A stretch of 64,000 nt of DNA from UBA1847 sp942492205. Lineage in GTDB: Bacteria; Pseudomonadota; Gammaproteobacteria; Steroidobacterales; Woeseiaceae. The stretch is taken from NCBI GenBank assembly GCA_942492205.1, contig CALODT010000001.1, positions 744,001 to 808,000 on the forward strand, given 5' to 3'. A model generated the notes under the pieces. It saw nothing but the letters and a program-made list of their open reading frames with translations. It was not told the DNA's origin and did no database searches. A program made the translations under genes and the position numbers. Below, in pieces: positions 34,791-44,735 of this stretch. Positions within the stretch are counted from its first letter, which is position 1. Each line of letters opens with the position of its first letter.

Positions 34791-35403
34791 CCTGATTTCG
34801 GTACCGGCCGACGAGCCGGGCGACGCGCAGGCGCTTGCGGCGTATCTGCGCAACGACAACGCGTGGCTCGAGGTCGTCGCCGGTATCGACTCTGTCGTCG
34901 TCCGCTTCGACGCGGCTGCGATGGATACCGCGACCGCCGAACGCCGGCTTGCTGACGCTCTGGGCAGTGGCGTGCCGGCGCTGGAGCCCGAGGACATACT
35001 GCTCGAGATTCCGGTTGTTTATGGCGGTGAGTACGGGCCGGATCTCGAGGCGCTCTGCAGCGATCTCAGCATGACGGAAGACGAGTTTGTTGCACTGCAT
35101 TCGGGCACCGAGTACCGCGTCGAAATGGTGGGTTTTACGCCGGGCTTCGCATTCATTGGCGGCCTCGACAAACGGCTCCATGTTCCTCGCCGTGAACAGC
35201 CGCGGCAACGCGTTGCCGCCGGCTCTGTCGGTATCGCGGATGGTCGTACGGGCATCTACGCGCTGCCTAGCCCTGGCGGCTGGACACTCATCGGCAGGAC
35301 ACCGTATCCGCTATTCGACGCAACAGCAGAGGATCCTTTTCGGCTGCATGTCGGCATGCGCGTCCGATTCGTGGCCGTGGCAGCCAGGGTGTTCCCGGCA
35401 TGA
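34774..35403 (+). CDS. pxpB: 5-oxoprolinase subunit B (KipI-like)
   Basis: A 209-residue allophanate-hydrolase-subunit-1-fold protein. The blocks EIPVVYGGEYGPDLEALCSD, VGFTPGFAFIGGLD and the closing PSPGGWTLIGRTPYPLFD are family-typical. The ATG at 34774 (M-K-S-L-D-D) is used; it overlaps pxpA by 17 bases. Partner of PxpC in the carboxylase-like half of 5-oxoprolinase. Confidence 0.93.
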   Translation: MKSLDDLISVPADEPGDAQALAAYLRNDNAWLEVVAGIDSVVVRFDAAAMDTATAERRLADALGSGVPALEPEDILLEIPVVYGGEYGPDLEALCSDLSMTEDEFVALHSGTEYRVEMVGFTPGFAFIGGLDKRLHVPRREQPRQRVAAGSVGIADGRTGIYALPSPGGWTLIGRTPYPLFDATAEDPFRLHVGMRVRFVAVAARVFPA

Positions 35404-36341
35404 CCGTCACGGTCGAGAGAGCGGGGCTGCAGACGACAATTCAGTCGAAACCGCGCACCGGGTTGAGACACCTGGGTGTGGCTGCGGGAGGGGCGGCTGA
35501 CCCGCTGTCACTTGCGCTGGCGAATCGATTGCTTGGCAACGCCTGGGACGCACCGGCGCTCGAAGCCGCACTGCTTGGACCTACGCTGCGTTTCGATGTG
35601 GACTGCGCATTTGCGATTACTGGCGCACAGGCGACGGCAACCGTAAACGACATCGCTGTCGAGTTTCACGAAACACTGCTCGCGCGTGCAGGAGACGTGC
35701 TGGCGATCGGTGCCACTGAAAAGGGTGCGCGGGTCTATATCGGCGTCGCCGGTGGCTTCATGGCTGACGAGCTCCTGGGATCGAAATCGACGTATCTGCT
35801 TGCGGAGCTGGGTGGTCACAAGGGCAGGGCGCTGCGAGATGGCGACACGCTTTTCGTCAAGCCGACCCGCGTCGACTCGCTGCAAACGCCCGCTGAGTTT
35901 ATCCCGCCGATGCCCGCCAGCTGGGCGCTGCGCGCCTGTGAGTCATTTGAAACATCGCAACTTGCCGGTGATTCGCGAGACACGCTGTTCGAAGCCAACT
36001 GGACGGTAGGACGCCGCGCCGACCGCATGGGATTGCAGCTGGATGGGGCAAGGCTTGCCGTATTCTCGGCTGGACGCATGCCCAGCGCGCCCGTATTTCC
36101 CGGCACCGTGCAATGCCCGGAGGAGGGCACGCCGTACGTCCTGTCCGTTGATGCCGGCACCGTAGGCGGTTACCCGCGCGTCGCTCAGATCGCAAGGGTT
36201 GACCGGCACCTGTTGGGCCAGCTGCGTCCCGGCGATCACGTCAGACTTCTGCGTCGCGACCAGCGGACAGGCGTTGCGGAACTGCGAGCGAAACTCGACT
36301 ACTGGGGCCAATGGCTGCCGGATATCGAGCACGTGATCTAG
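35400..36341 (+). CDS. pxpC: 5-oxoprolinase subunit C (KipA-like)
   Basis: A 313-residue biotin-dependent-carboxylase-related (allophanate hydrolase subunit 2 fold) protein. GLRHLGVAAGGAADPLSLAL, YIGVAGGF and the Arg/Met block RRADRMGLQLDG are characteristic, as is DAGTVGGYPRVAQIARVDRH near the end. Its ATG overlaps the pxpB stop (ATGA). Last gene of the pxpABC set; a hairpin without U-tract follows at 36366. Confidence 0.93.
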   Translation: MTVTVERAGLQTTIQSKPRTGLRHLGVAAGGAADPLSLALANRLLGNAWDAPALEAALLGPTLRFDVDCAFAITGAQATATVNDIAVEFHETLLARAGDVLAIGATEKGARVYIGVAGGFMADELLGSKSTYLLAELGGHKGRALRDGDTLFVKPTRVDSLQTPAEFIPPMPASWALRACESFETSQLAGDSRDTLFEANWTVGRRADRMGLQLDGARLAVFSAGRMPSAPVFPGTVQCPEEGTPYVLSVDAGTVGGYPRVAQIARVDRHLLGQLRPGDHVRLLRRDQRTGVAELRAKLDYWGQWLPDIEHVI

Positions 36342-36365
36342 TTTCGGCCATAAGGGGCTAACGGA

Positions 36366-36385
36366 GACCTGGGGAAAACCAGGTC
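36366..36385 (+). terminator. Hairpin after pxpC (weak terminator)
   Basis: GACCTGG / CCAGGTC pair around GGAAAA about 25 bases after the pxpC stop. No U run follows, so it may act only with Rho or simply protect the 3' end. Confidence 0.35.
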
Positions 36386-36448
36386 CTGTGAACTGGACAA
36401 ACTCGGTCTTCGATTTTCCCGGTTGCTGAAAGCGGGCCGCCCTTATTC

Positions 36449-36454
36449 TACAAT
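36449..36454 (+). promoter_or_regulatory. Candidate -10 box of the secreted SDR gene
   Basis: TACAAT lies about 95 bases before the ATG. No matching -35 with standard spacing was seen (TTGCTG is 20 bases upstream). Confidence 0.25.
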
Positions 36455-36548
36455 CCGATGTTCGTCGTCACCGACGCTTTTTAACGCCAATAAGGCGCGC
36501 CGCATCAATCGCCGTCAGGCCGGAAACTTGGTAAGGAGTTGCACAACA

Positions 36549-37346
36549 ATGAACCACGCTATGAAACAGTATCGATTCAGGAAGGGCCTCATTCCGTTGC
36601 TAGGCGTACTGTTGTATTGCTTCTCGACAATACCGGCGATGGCGTCTGCGCACGACGGCGGAGCGATGGACGACGCCCCGATCGTGCTCATCACGGGCGC
36701 TAACCGTGGTCTCGGCCTCGAGTTCGCACGCCAGTACGCGGCGGCTGGCTGGACGGTCATAGGAACGGCACGCCGCCCCGCTCAGGCGGATGAACTGCAG
36801 GCACTGGAGGTGGAGGTCGTCGCGCTCGACGTCATGGATGAAGACAGCATTGCGGCGCTCGCGAACCTGCTCGAGGGTCGTGCTATCGACCTGTTGATCA
36901 ATAACGCAGGCATCTTTCCGCGAGTCAGCGAAATCGCACAGGTGGATGCTGACGACTACAGACGAACGCTGATGGTGAATACGCTAGGTCCGGTGCTCGT
37001 TACCCAGGCGCTGTTGCCGAATCTCAGGCAAGGCGAACTGCAGCGTATTGTGAATATCACCAGCCAGCTCGGCAGCATCGACAGGAACTCGGGCGGTTTC
37101 TACGGCTATCGGGAAAGCAAGGCCGCGCTCAACATGTTTACAAAGACACTGGCCTCCGAACTCGGTCCCGAGGGCTTCATCTGCCTCGCGATTCATCCCG
37201 GGTGGGTACGGACCGACATGGGTGGAGAGAACGCGAACCTGTCGCCGGAGGAGTCGGTCAGCGCCATGCGCGTGGTCATCGACAACGTGACGGCGGACGA
37301 CAACGGCACCTATCGCGGATACAGCGGCGATCCGGTTGCGTGGTAG
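36549..37346 (+). CDS. SDR-family oxidoreductase with a signal peptide
   Basis: A 265-residue SDR preceded by a Sec-type signal: KGLIPLLGVLLYCFSTIPAM then ASAHDGG. The dehydrogenase part begins at about residue 38 with VLITGANRGLGLEFARQYAA, NNAGIFPR, Ser in NITSQLGS and YGYRESKAAL (Tyr-x-x-x-Lys), so the active site is intact. It is similar to C-factor/sniffer-type SDRs. AAGGAG is 11 bases before the ATG. Export of an NAD(P)-dependent enzyme is unusual, because the periplasm has little free cofactor; alternatively the leader anchors it in the inner membrane facing either side. Confidence 0.8.
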   Translation: MNHAMKQYRFRKGLIPLLGVLLYCFSTIPAMASAHDGGAMDDAPIVLITGANRGLGLEFARQYAAAGWTVIGTARRPAQADELQALEVEVVALDVMDEDSIAALANLLEGRAIDLLINNAGIFPRVSEIAQVDADDYRRTLMVNTLGPVLVTQALLPNLRQGELQRIVNITSQLGSIDRNSGGFYGYRESKAALNMFTKTLASELGPEGFICLAIHPGWVRTDMGGENANLSPEESVSAMRVVIDNVTADDNGTYRGYSGDPVAW

Positions 37347-37362
37347 CCGGCTTCGAGACAGG

Positions 37363-37381
37363 GCTCGCCCTATTGGCGAGC
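37363..37381. terminator. Hairpin between convergent genes
   Basis: GCTCGCC / GGCGAGC 7-bp stem with a 5-base loop located between the secreted SDR stop and the stop of the leftward DUF4124 gene. Symmetric and without clear U-tract; could serve both strands. Confidence 0.4.
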
Positions 37382-37388
37382 GGAATAC

Positions 37389-38135
37389 CTAGCACTCGCG
37401 GTGCTGTTGCTCCAGTTTGCGACGCTGGTTCTTTAGCCTGACACCTTGTGAAGCGGAGTAGCCAGAGCGCAGCTGGGCATTGATGCTGTCAATCCGGTCG
37501 CGAATGCGTTCCTTGCAAGTTGCCCGCCGCTGTTCGTCGCGGGCCTGCGATTGGCGGACGTCGGCCTGCTGGCGCGGCAGGGTTTCCGGCGATACCTGGA
37601 AGTGGGTCTGCCGCGCCGCCTGTCTGGCCGGCGTCGCGTTCACCGGGGACAGGTCGTCGACGCCGCCATCTTTTTCAATCGTCTCGCAACCGCCCCAGCT
37701 GTTCGTGTAGTCGACAGGCAGTTGCTCGCAGCTGACGTCGCCGAACGACTTCGCCTTGCACTTGGCGACGCTCAAGGCGGCCACTCTCTCGGCCGATACA
37801 TCGTCATTTGTGCGGTATTGATACACGTAGCTGATGAGGCTGACCGTCCCTCGCGACAGTGTGCTGAGGCCGCCGTACTGGTCAAACACCGTGCTGGAAG
37901 CGACACCCCTTTTCATTTCCTGGGCCGTCGTTAACGCGAAGCGATGCGCGAGCTTGCAGTCTGCCTCATCGATCTTGTCAATGCTCACCGCTCGTTCGAC
38001 CGTGACCTTGCTGTCGTCGCCGGGACAGGGCGTCTGCGAGAACGTAAGTTCGCCATTCGGAGCAACGCACTTGTAAATTTCCGCCTGCGCAGGCCAGCAG
38101 GCAACCAACAACAACAGCAGGTAGCGGTGCGACAT
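37389..38135 (-). CDS. DUF4124 domain protein, periplasmic
   Basis: A 248-residue protein with a signal peptide (MSHRYLLLLLVACWPAQA) directly followed by the DUF4124 domain: EIYKCVAPNGELTFSQTPCP. The middle has several cysteines (CKLAHRF, AKCKAKSFGDVSC, GCETIEK) suggesting disulfides, and the C-terminus is a charged helix (QARDEQRRATCKERIRDRID). The ATG at 38135 has GAGGA 7 bases upstream and gives a perfect signal; a Met 6 codons upstream is less likely. Function unknown. Confidence 0.75.
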   Translation of the reverse strand: MSHRYLLLLLVACWPAQAEIYKCVAPNGELTFSQTPCPGDDSKVTVERAVSIDKIDEADCKLAHRFALTTAQEMKRGVASSTVFDQYGGLSTLSRGTVSLISYVYQYRTNDDVSAERVAALSVAKCKAKSFGDVSCEQLPVDYTNSWGGCETIEKDGGVDDLSPVNATPARQAARQTHFQVSPETLPRQQADVRQSQARDEQRRATCKERIRDRIDSINAQLRSGYSASQGVRLKNQRRKLEQQHREC

Positions 38136-38280
38136 CGCGAGTTCCTCATGCATCTTGTCTAAAGCGTCGCTCAGGTTAAGCGATTGCGAGGATCGTGGCA
38201 TGCACGAAGGTCACGAACCAGAGACGAAACTCTGTCTCAAGCGCAAAAACTGTGACGCGACGCCCAGGAACGGCGGCTGT

Positions 38281-38573
38281 GGGCCCGCCAGGACTCGAAC
38301 CCCCACCTTGACGCAGTGGATGCGAACCGGCGAGGGTGGTGGCATACCGTGTCGTGCGAACACGCTGAAGGGTAATGGTGGGCCCGCCAGGACTCGAACC
38401 CCCACCTTGACGCAGTGGATGCGAACCGGCGAGGGTGGTGGCATACCGTGTCGTGCGAACACGCTGAAGGGTAATGGTGGGCCCGCCAGGACTCGAACCC
38501 CCACCTTGACGCAGTGGATGCGAACCGGCGAGGGTGGTGGCATACCGTGTCGTGCGAACACGCTGAAGGGTAA

Positions 38574-38577
<4 letters not shown>
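38281..38577 (-). repeat. Three 99-bp tandem repeats carrying the tRNA 3' end
   Basis: Units 38281-38379, 38380-38478 and 38479-38577 are essentially identical with a period of exactly 99 bases. Each contains 21 bases equal to the acceptor 3' strand and T-arm of the adjacent tRNA (on the plus strand GGGCCCGCCAGGACTCGAAC plus C), then 78 bases unrelated to the tRNA. The tRNA body itself continues the same phase at 38578. The last two units also carry the CCA; the most distal copy does not. The layout resembles E. coli tyrT with its rtT repeats. Open frames across the array on either strand are by-products of the periodicity (99 is divisible by 3). Confidence 0.92.
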
Positions 38578-38650
<73 letters not shown>

Positions 38651-38695
38651 TTTTCTTTTTCCACACGCGTTGCAGCACCTCACATGAGGAGCGCG

Positions 38696-38701
38696 ATTCT
38701 A
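38696..38701 (-). promoter_or_regulatory. -10 box of the tRNA promoter
   Basis: On the minus strand TAGAAT is followed by CGCGCTCC, the GC-rich discriminator typical of stringently controlled tRNA promoters, about 45 bases before the tRNA 5' end. The -35 region would fall into the rpoD terminator and has no good hexamer. Confidence 0.5.
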
Positions 38702-38704
38702 GCA

Positions 38705-38732
38705 GAAAAAAGCCGGGCATCGCCCGGCTTTT
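38705..38732 (-). terminator. Rho-independent terminator after rpoD
   Basis: Stem AGCCGGGC / GCCCGGCT with a 3-base loop, flanked by six A on one side and four T on the other. It starts 26 bases after the rpoD stop on the minus strand; the A/T flanks would let it work in both directions. Confidence 0.9.
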
Positions 38733-38754
38733 CCCATCAGATTCAACGTGCCGG

Positions 38755-40572
<1,818 letters not shown>

Positions 40573-40645
40573 GACAAAATCCTACGGGCAAAAGATTCAA
40601 ACGATTAATGTTACGCCCTCAATGGAGAGCAAGCTACTATTATTT

Positions 40646-42406
40646 CTAACGATTTGGACTGGACGTCAGCGCCCGAAGTTCCGCCTTTTCCTCATCCGCC
40701 AGGCCGCTAGCCCTCTGTTTTTCAATAAGAAAATCGATTCTCGCCTTGCGTCCTGCCGCCGCAAGCTGGGTCAGGCAGTCCTCAAGCTCGGCGACCGGGT
40801 CAAAATCCTCGTCAACCGGCATCTCGGCGGCGGCCAGCTTGCCAAGGTGGCGGCCCTCGGTGTCATGCCGCCAGCGCTCCAGTAGCCCCGCCGTTGTTAT
40901 ATTGGGCTCCGCCTGCACAGTTTCAATGAGGGCGCGCAACAAATCGGTCCCCGGCCTGGCGACGCTGCCGAGTTTTTCGATATCGAGCTGGCGCCCGGCC
41001 TCCGGGTGGTTCAGAAGGACCGTAATTGCATGCCTGACGACAGACGGCTTGCCTGTGCCGTACTGCCTGGGTTTTCGGCCGGCAGCGCGCGTCGTGGCTG
41101 TTGAGGCGCTCGACGCTTTGCCAGTTCCACTTGCGATCATCTTCTCCAGCTTGGGCGCGGTCAGGCCGACAGCCTGCGCGAGGCTGTCGATGAGTAGCTC
41201 CCGGTAAACGCCTGTGGGAATCCTGCTGATCAGGGGTCGCGCCAATTCGGCGAGCCTGGCGCGGCCGTCGACTGTTTTCATATCTACCTGGCTTGCGAGC
41301 TCCTGAATAAGAAACTCTGAAAGCGCGAGGCCATCATCGAGCAGCCCCACGAAAGCATCCGCGTCATGTTCGTTGACAAACGAATCCGGATCCTGGCCCT
41401 CGGGCAGGAACACGAAACGGATCTGACGACCTTCGCGAATCTGCGGCAGCGCGTTCTCGAGCGCTCGCCAGGCCGCCGCCTTGCCTGCGCGGTCGCCGTC
41501 AAAAGCGAAATAGACATTTTCCGTCAGACGAAACAGCTGGTTGAGGTGCTCGCTGGTCGTTGCAGTGCCCAGTGTCGCAACCGCGAAGTTGATGCCGTGG
41601 CGGGCCAGGGCGATGACGTCCATATATCCTTCGACGACGACGAGCCTGTCGATGCTTCGGAGCGCCTGGCGAGCCTCGTACAGGCCGTAGAGTTCGCGGC
41701 CCTTGTGGAACAATACGGTTTCCGGCGAATTCAGGTACTTGGGTTCGCCATCGCCCATGGTGCGACCGCCAAAGCCAATAGTGCGCCCGCGGTTGTCGCG
41801 GATCGGGAACATGATGCGATCCCGAAAGCGGTCGTAATGTTGGCCGTTGTCCTTTCGAATGATGAGGCCCGTTGCCAGCAAGCGTTCGGCGGCTTCGTCA
41901 GACTTGCCAAACTTGTCGAGCACGTTGCTCCAGCCATCCGGCGCATAGCCTATCCCGAAGCGTTTGGCCGTCGCACCGTCGATGCCGCGTTTCTTCAGGT
42001 ACTCGATGGCGGCCGGGGCCTCTTTCACCGAGGCCTGCCAGTGTCGCGATACGTTGTCCATCAGCGAGAACAGCTCGTCGTAGCGACGGGCCGGTTTATC
42101 GCTTTCGCTCCTTGGAACGTCGACGCCCATGGAGCTTGCCAGGCTTTCGATCGCCTCGACAAAACTCATGTGGTCGAATTCCATGAGAAAGCCTACGGCT
42201 GTTCCGTGAGCGCCGCAGCCGAAGCAATGGTAGAAACCTTTTCCGGGGCTCACGGTGAAAGACGGCGTCTTTTCGTCATGAAACGGGCAACAGGCCTTGA
42301 ATTCCCGTCCCGCCTTCTTCAGCTGCACGCGTCTGCCCACGACCTCAACGATGTCTGCTCTCGCGATCAGATCGTCGATGAAATCCTGAGGAATCAGTCC
42401 GGACAT
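40646..42406 (-). CDS. dnaG: DNA primase
   Basis: A 586-residue primase that lays RNA primers at the replication fork. N-terminal zinc-binding domain CCPFHDEKTPSF and YHCFGCGAHG (Cys-His-Cys-Cys), then the RNA polymerase TOPRIM domain with VVVEGYMDVIALARHG and AFDGDRAGKAAAWRALE, then a C-terminal helicase-binding domain of normal length. Its gene lies 74 bases upstream of rpoD and 68 bases downstream of yqeY on the same strand. Confidence 0.97.
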   Translation of the reverse strand: MSGLIPQDFIDDLIARADIVEVVGRRVQLKKAGREFKACCPFHDEKTPSFTVSPGKGFYHCFGCGAHGTAVGFLMEFDHMSFVEAIESLASSMGVDVPRSESDKPARRYDELFSLMDNVSRHWQASVKEAPAAIEYLKKRGIDGATAKRFGIGYAPDGWSNVLDKFGKSDEAAERLLATGLIIRKDNGQHYDRFRDRIMFPIRDNRGRTIGFGGRTMGDGEPKYLNSPETVLFHKGRELYGLYEARQALRSIDRLVVVEGYMDVIALARHGINFAVATLGTATTSEHLNQLFRLTENVYFAFDGDRAGKAAAWRALENALPQIREGRQIRFVFLPEGQDPDSFVNEHDADAFVGLLDDGLALSEFLIQELASQVDMKTVDGRARLAELARPLISRIPTGVYRELLIDSLAQAVGLTAPKLEKMIASGTGKASSASTATTRAAGRKPRQYGTGKPSVVRHAITVLLNHPEAGRQLDIEKLGSVARPGTDLLRALIETVQAEPNITTAGLLERWRHDTEGRHLGKLAAAEMPVDEDFDPVAELEDCLTQLAAAGRKARIDFLIEKQRASGLADEEKAELRALTSSPNR

Positions 42407-42473
42407 AAAAGCTCTAACGTTGAGCCGGCGCTGCCGGGTCTCGGGTTGCGGACATGAAGCTTGAGCTTTGCGA

Positions 42474-42923
42474 TCAAAGAGCGCTTAGGCGTTCCTTCAC
42501 TGCTGCGCTGAGCGCGCCCATATCCGCGCGGCCAGCGGCCCTGGTCTTGATTTGACCCATAACCTTGCCCATGTCACGAATGCTCTCGGCGCCGGTCGCC
42601 TTGATAACTTCATCGACCATCACGGCCAGCTCGTCCGCAGCAAGTTGTGCGGGCAGGTAGTTTTGAATAACGTCAATTTCGGCGCGCTCGATACTGGCGA
42701 GATCCTCACGATTGCCTTTCTCGAACTGCTCAACCGAATCGCGGCGCTGCTTGACCATTTTGGTCAGCACCGCAAGTGTCCCTGCGTCATCGAGTTCCAC
42801 GCGTTTGTCGACTTCGATTTGCTTTATGGCGGCGAGCATCAGTCGCACCACCTTGAGCCGGTCTTTGTCGCCGGCCTTCATGGCGGTCTTCATGTCTTCT
42901 GTTATTTGGCCTTTCAGGGACAT
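42474..42923 (-). CDS. yqeY: GatB/YqeY-domain protein
   Basis: A 149-residue YqeY protein, all-helical, related to the tail domain of amidotransferase GatB: MSLKGQITEDMKTAMKAGDK, EIDVIQNYLPAQL and the ending DMGKVMGQIKTRAAGRADMG are typical. It sits between rpsU and dnaG, a frequent place in gammaproteobacteria other than the enterics. A role in tRNA-dependent amidation is suspected from the domain, but not shown. Confidence 0.92.
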   Translation of the reverse strand: MSLKGQITEDMKTAMKAGDKDRLKVVRLMLAAIKQIEVDKRVELDDAGTLAVLTKMVKQRRDSVEQFEKGNREDLASIERAEIDVIQNYLPAQLAADELAVMVDEVIKATGAESIRDMGKVMGQIKTRAAGRADMGALSAAVKERLSAL

Positions 42924-42973
42924 GGTCGGAACGGGTAGGTGGTCTGCTCCAGAACTTAAGGAGCTGAATCAAT

Positions 42974-43189
42974 CTAGTAGAGGCGCTTGCGCTTGGCGTC
43001 GTCGCGGGAGCTGCGCTTCAGGTGGCGCTTGACGGCCGCCGCTTTCTTGCGCTTCCTCTCCTGGGTGGGCTTCTCGTAGAATTCACGACGGCGAAGCTCC
43101 GTCAGGATGCCCGCCTTTTCACAGGCGCGCTTGAAGCGCCGCAGGGCGGCGTCAAAATATTCGTTCTCTTTTACGCGAACACTTGGCAT
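42974..43189 (-). CDS. rpsU: 30S ribosomal protein S21
   Basis: A 71-residue S21 (MPSVRVKENEYFDAALRRFK to KRKRLY), exactly the usual length, extremely basic at its C-terminus. The ATG at 43189 is the conserved start; an upstream extension is open but not conserved-looking. First gene of the macromolecular synthesis block and back-to-back with tsaD, the common gammaproteobacterial order. Confidence 0.97.
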   Translation of the reverse strand: MPSVRVKENEYFDAALRRFKRACEKAGILTELRRREFYEKPTQERKRKKAAAVKRHLKRSSRDDAKRKRLY

Positions 43190-43219
43190 GAATCGGTAAT
43201 TCCGTGAAACATAAATAAA

Positions 43220-43237
43220 CCCGGCACAGGGGCCGGG
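43220..43237 (-). promoter_or_regulatory. GC-rich hairpin at the 5' end of the rpsU leader
   Basis: CCCGGC / GCCGGG around a 6-base loop; on the minus strand it is followed by GTTTATTTAT. With a transcript start near 43243 it would lie at the very 5' end of the rpsU mRNA, where it could act as an attenuator or stabilise the message. Confidence 0.45.
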
Positions 43238-43248
43238 ACTGAGCCGCA

Positions 43249-43278
43249 TATAATAACCTCGGAAATTCCAGTTTGCAA
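43249..43278 (-). promoter_or_regulatory. rpsU promoter, with an overlapping TATAAT for tsaD
   Basis: Minus strand: TTGCAA (43278-43273), 17 bases, TATTAT (43255-43250). On the plus strand TATAAT occupies 43249-43254, practically the same bases, so two divergent -10 boxes coincide. The plus-strand copy has no good -35. Confidence 0.55.
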
Positions 43279-43326
43279 AGGCCTGCATGACAAAAACCGG
43301 CCGGATTGGGCTATGATCCGCAGCCC

Positions 43327-44337
43327 ATGAACATCCTCGGAATCGAAACCAGCTGCGACGAAACCGGTGTCGCCGTATTCAGCACGGAGCGCGGCCTCGT
43401 CGCGCATGCGCTGCACAGCCAGGTCGACCTGCACGCGGTGTATGGCGGCGTGGTCCCGGAAATTGCCTCCAGAGACCATATTCGGCGGCTGCTGCCCCTG
43501 ATTCGCCAGGTCCTGAAAGAGGCTGGTATCGATCGCCCGGACGCGGTTGCATACACCGCAGGACCGGGCCTGGTGGGCGCGCTGATGGTCGGCGGCGGCA
43601 TGGCCAACGGTCTTGGGCTGGCCTGGAATTGCCCGGTAATTCCGGTCCACCACATGGAGGGCCACCTGGTGGCGCCGATGCTGGAGGATGAGCCGCCCGA
43701 GTTTCCTTTCCTGGCGCTACTGGTCTCTGGCGGGCACACCATGCTGATCGCGGTACGAGAGCTCGGGGACTACCGACTACTTGGCACCACGCTGGACGAT
43801 GCGGTCGGAGAGGCATTTGACAAGACGGCCAAACTGCTTGGTCTAGGATACCCGGGCGGTCCGGCCCTTGCTGCGCTGGCTGAGGATGGTGACGAAACCG
43901 CATTCGCTTTTCCGCGACCGATGCTGACCAAGCCCGGCTACGACTTCAGTTTCAGTGGGCTAAAGACAGCGGTCATGCTCGAAGTCCGCAAAGCCGAGGC
44001 GACTGAATCCTTGTGCCGCGCTGATGTTGCCGCCTCATTCCAGCGTGCCGTTGTCGATACACTGATCGGCCGCGCGCTCAAAGCCGCCAGGGCCGAGCAG
44101 CTCGATCGCATCGTAATAGCCGGCGGTGTCGGTGCAAACCGGTTGCTGCGGCACGATATTGCGGCCCGATTCGAGGGCACTGTTTACTACCCGCGAATGG
44201 AATTCTGCACGGACAACGGTGCGATGATTGCGGTTGCCGGCGCGCTCCGGCAGTGCGAATCTGCGGACGCCGGCGAAATTAAAGCGCAGGCTCGCTGGTC
44301 TCTGGCTTCACTGGACGTGCCCGGAGCGGCACAGTAA
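43327..44337 (+). CDS. tsaD: tRNA threonylcarbamoyladenosine (t6A) transferase subunit TsaD
   Basis: TsaD, with TsaB/TsaC/TsaE, makes t6A37 on ANN-decoding tRNAs. The 336 residues have the ASKHA fold: LGIETSCDETGVAVF, HHMEGHLVAPML (metal-binding His pair), LVSGGHTML, LDDAVGEAFDKTAKLLGLGY and FCTDNGAMIA near the end. The ATG at 43327 begins at the conserved M-x-x-L-G-I-E-T-S-C-D start. Divergent from rpsU; folB follows after 20 bases. Confidence 0.97.
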   Translation: MNILGIETSCDETGVAVFSTERGLVAHALHSQVDLHAVYGGVVPEIASRDHIRRLLPLIRQVLKEAGIDRPDAVAYTAGPGLVGALMVGGGMANGLGLAWNCPVIPVHHMEGHLVAPMLEDEPPEFPFLALLVSGGHTMLIAVRELGDYRLLGTTLDDAVGEAFDKTAKLLGLGYPGGPALAALAEDGDETAFAFPRPMLTKPGYDFSFSGLKTAVMLEVRKAEATESLCRADVAASFQRAVVDTLIGRALKAARAEQLDRIVIAGGVGANRLLRHDIAARFEGTVYYPRMEFCTDNGAMIAVAGALRQCESADAGEIKAQARWSLASLDVPGAAQ

Positions 44338-44357
44338 CAAAGGAAACCCTGGTCACT

Positions 44358-44717
44358 ATGGACAAGATTTTTCTCAACGAACTAAAGGTCGACACGGTAA
44401 TCGGTATCTGGGACTGGGAGCGCAAGATCCGGCAGACCGTTGTTATCGATCTCGAGATGAGCGCCGATATCGCGAAGGCTGCGGCTACCGATCGGGTCGA
44501 GGACACGCTGAACTACAAGTCGGTCGCCAAGCGCGTGCAGTCATTCGTGGCCGATTCGAGTTTTCAGCTGGTAGAAACGCTGGCCGAGCGTATTGCGGAG
44601 ATCGTGCGCGAGGAATTTGGCGTTGCCTGGGTCAGGGTGCGCGTCAACAAGCCCGGCGCGATACGCGGTTCGAAAGATGTCGGCATCCTTATTGATCGCG
44701 GCGAACGGCCGGCTTGA
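44358..44717 (+). CDS. folB: Dihydroneopterin aldolase
   Basis: A 119-residue FolB (usual size), converting 7,8-dihydroneopterin to 6-hydroxymethyldihydropterin and glycolaldehyde in folate synthesis. VIGIWDWERKIRQTVVIDLE, NYKSVAKRVQSF and the active-site Glu/Lys blocks LVETLAERIA and VNKPGAIRGSKDVGI are visible. The gene is 20 bases after tsaD and 18 before folK. Confidence 0.95.
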   Translation: MDKIFLNELKVDTVIGIWDWERKIRQTVVIDLEMSADIAKAAATDRVEDTLNYKSVAKRVQSFVADSSFQLVETLAERIAEIVREEFGVAWVRVRVNKPGAIRGSKDVGILIDRGERPA

Positions 44718-44735
44718 GGGTGTTTGGGTGATGTC

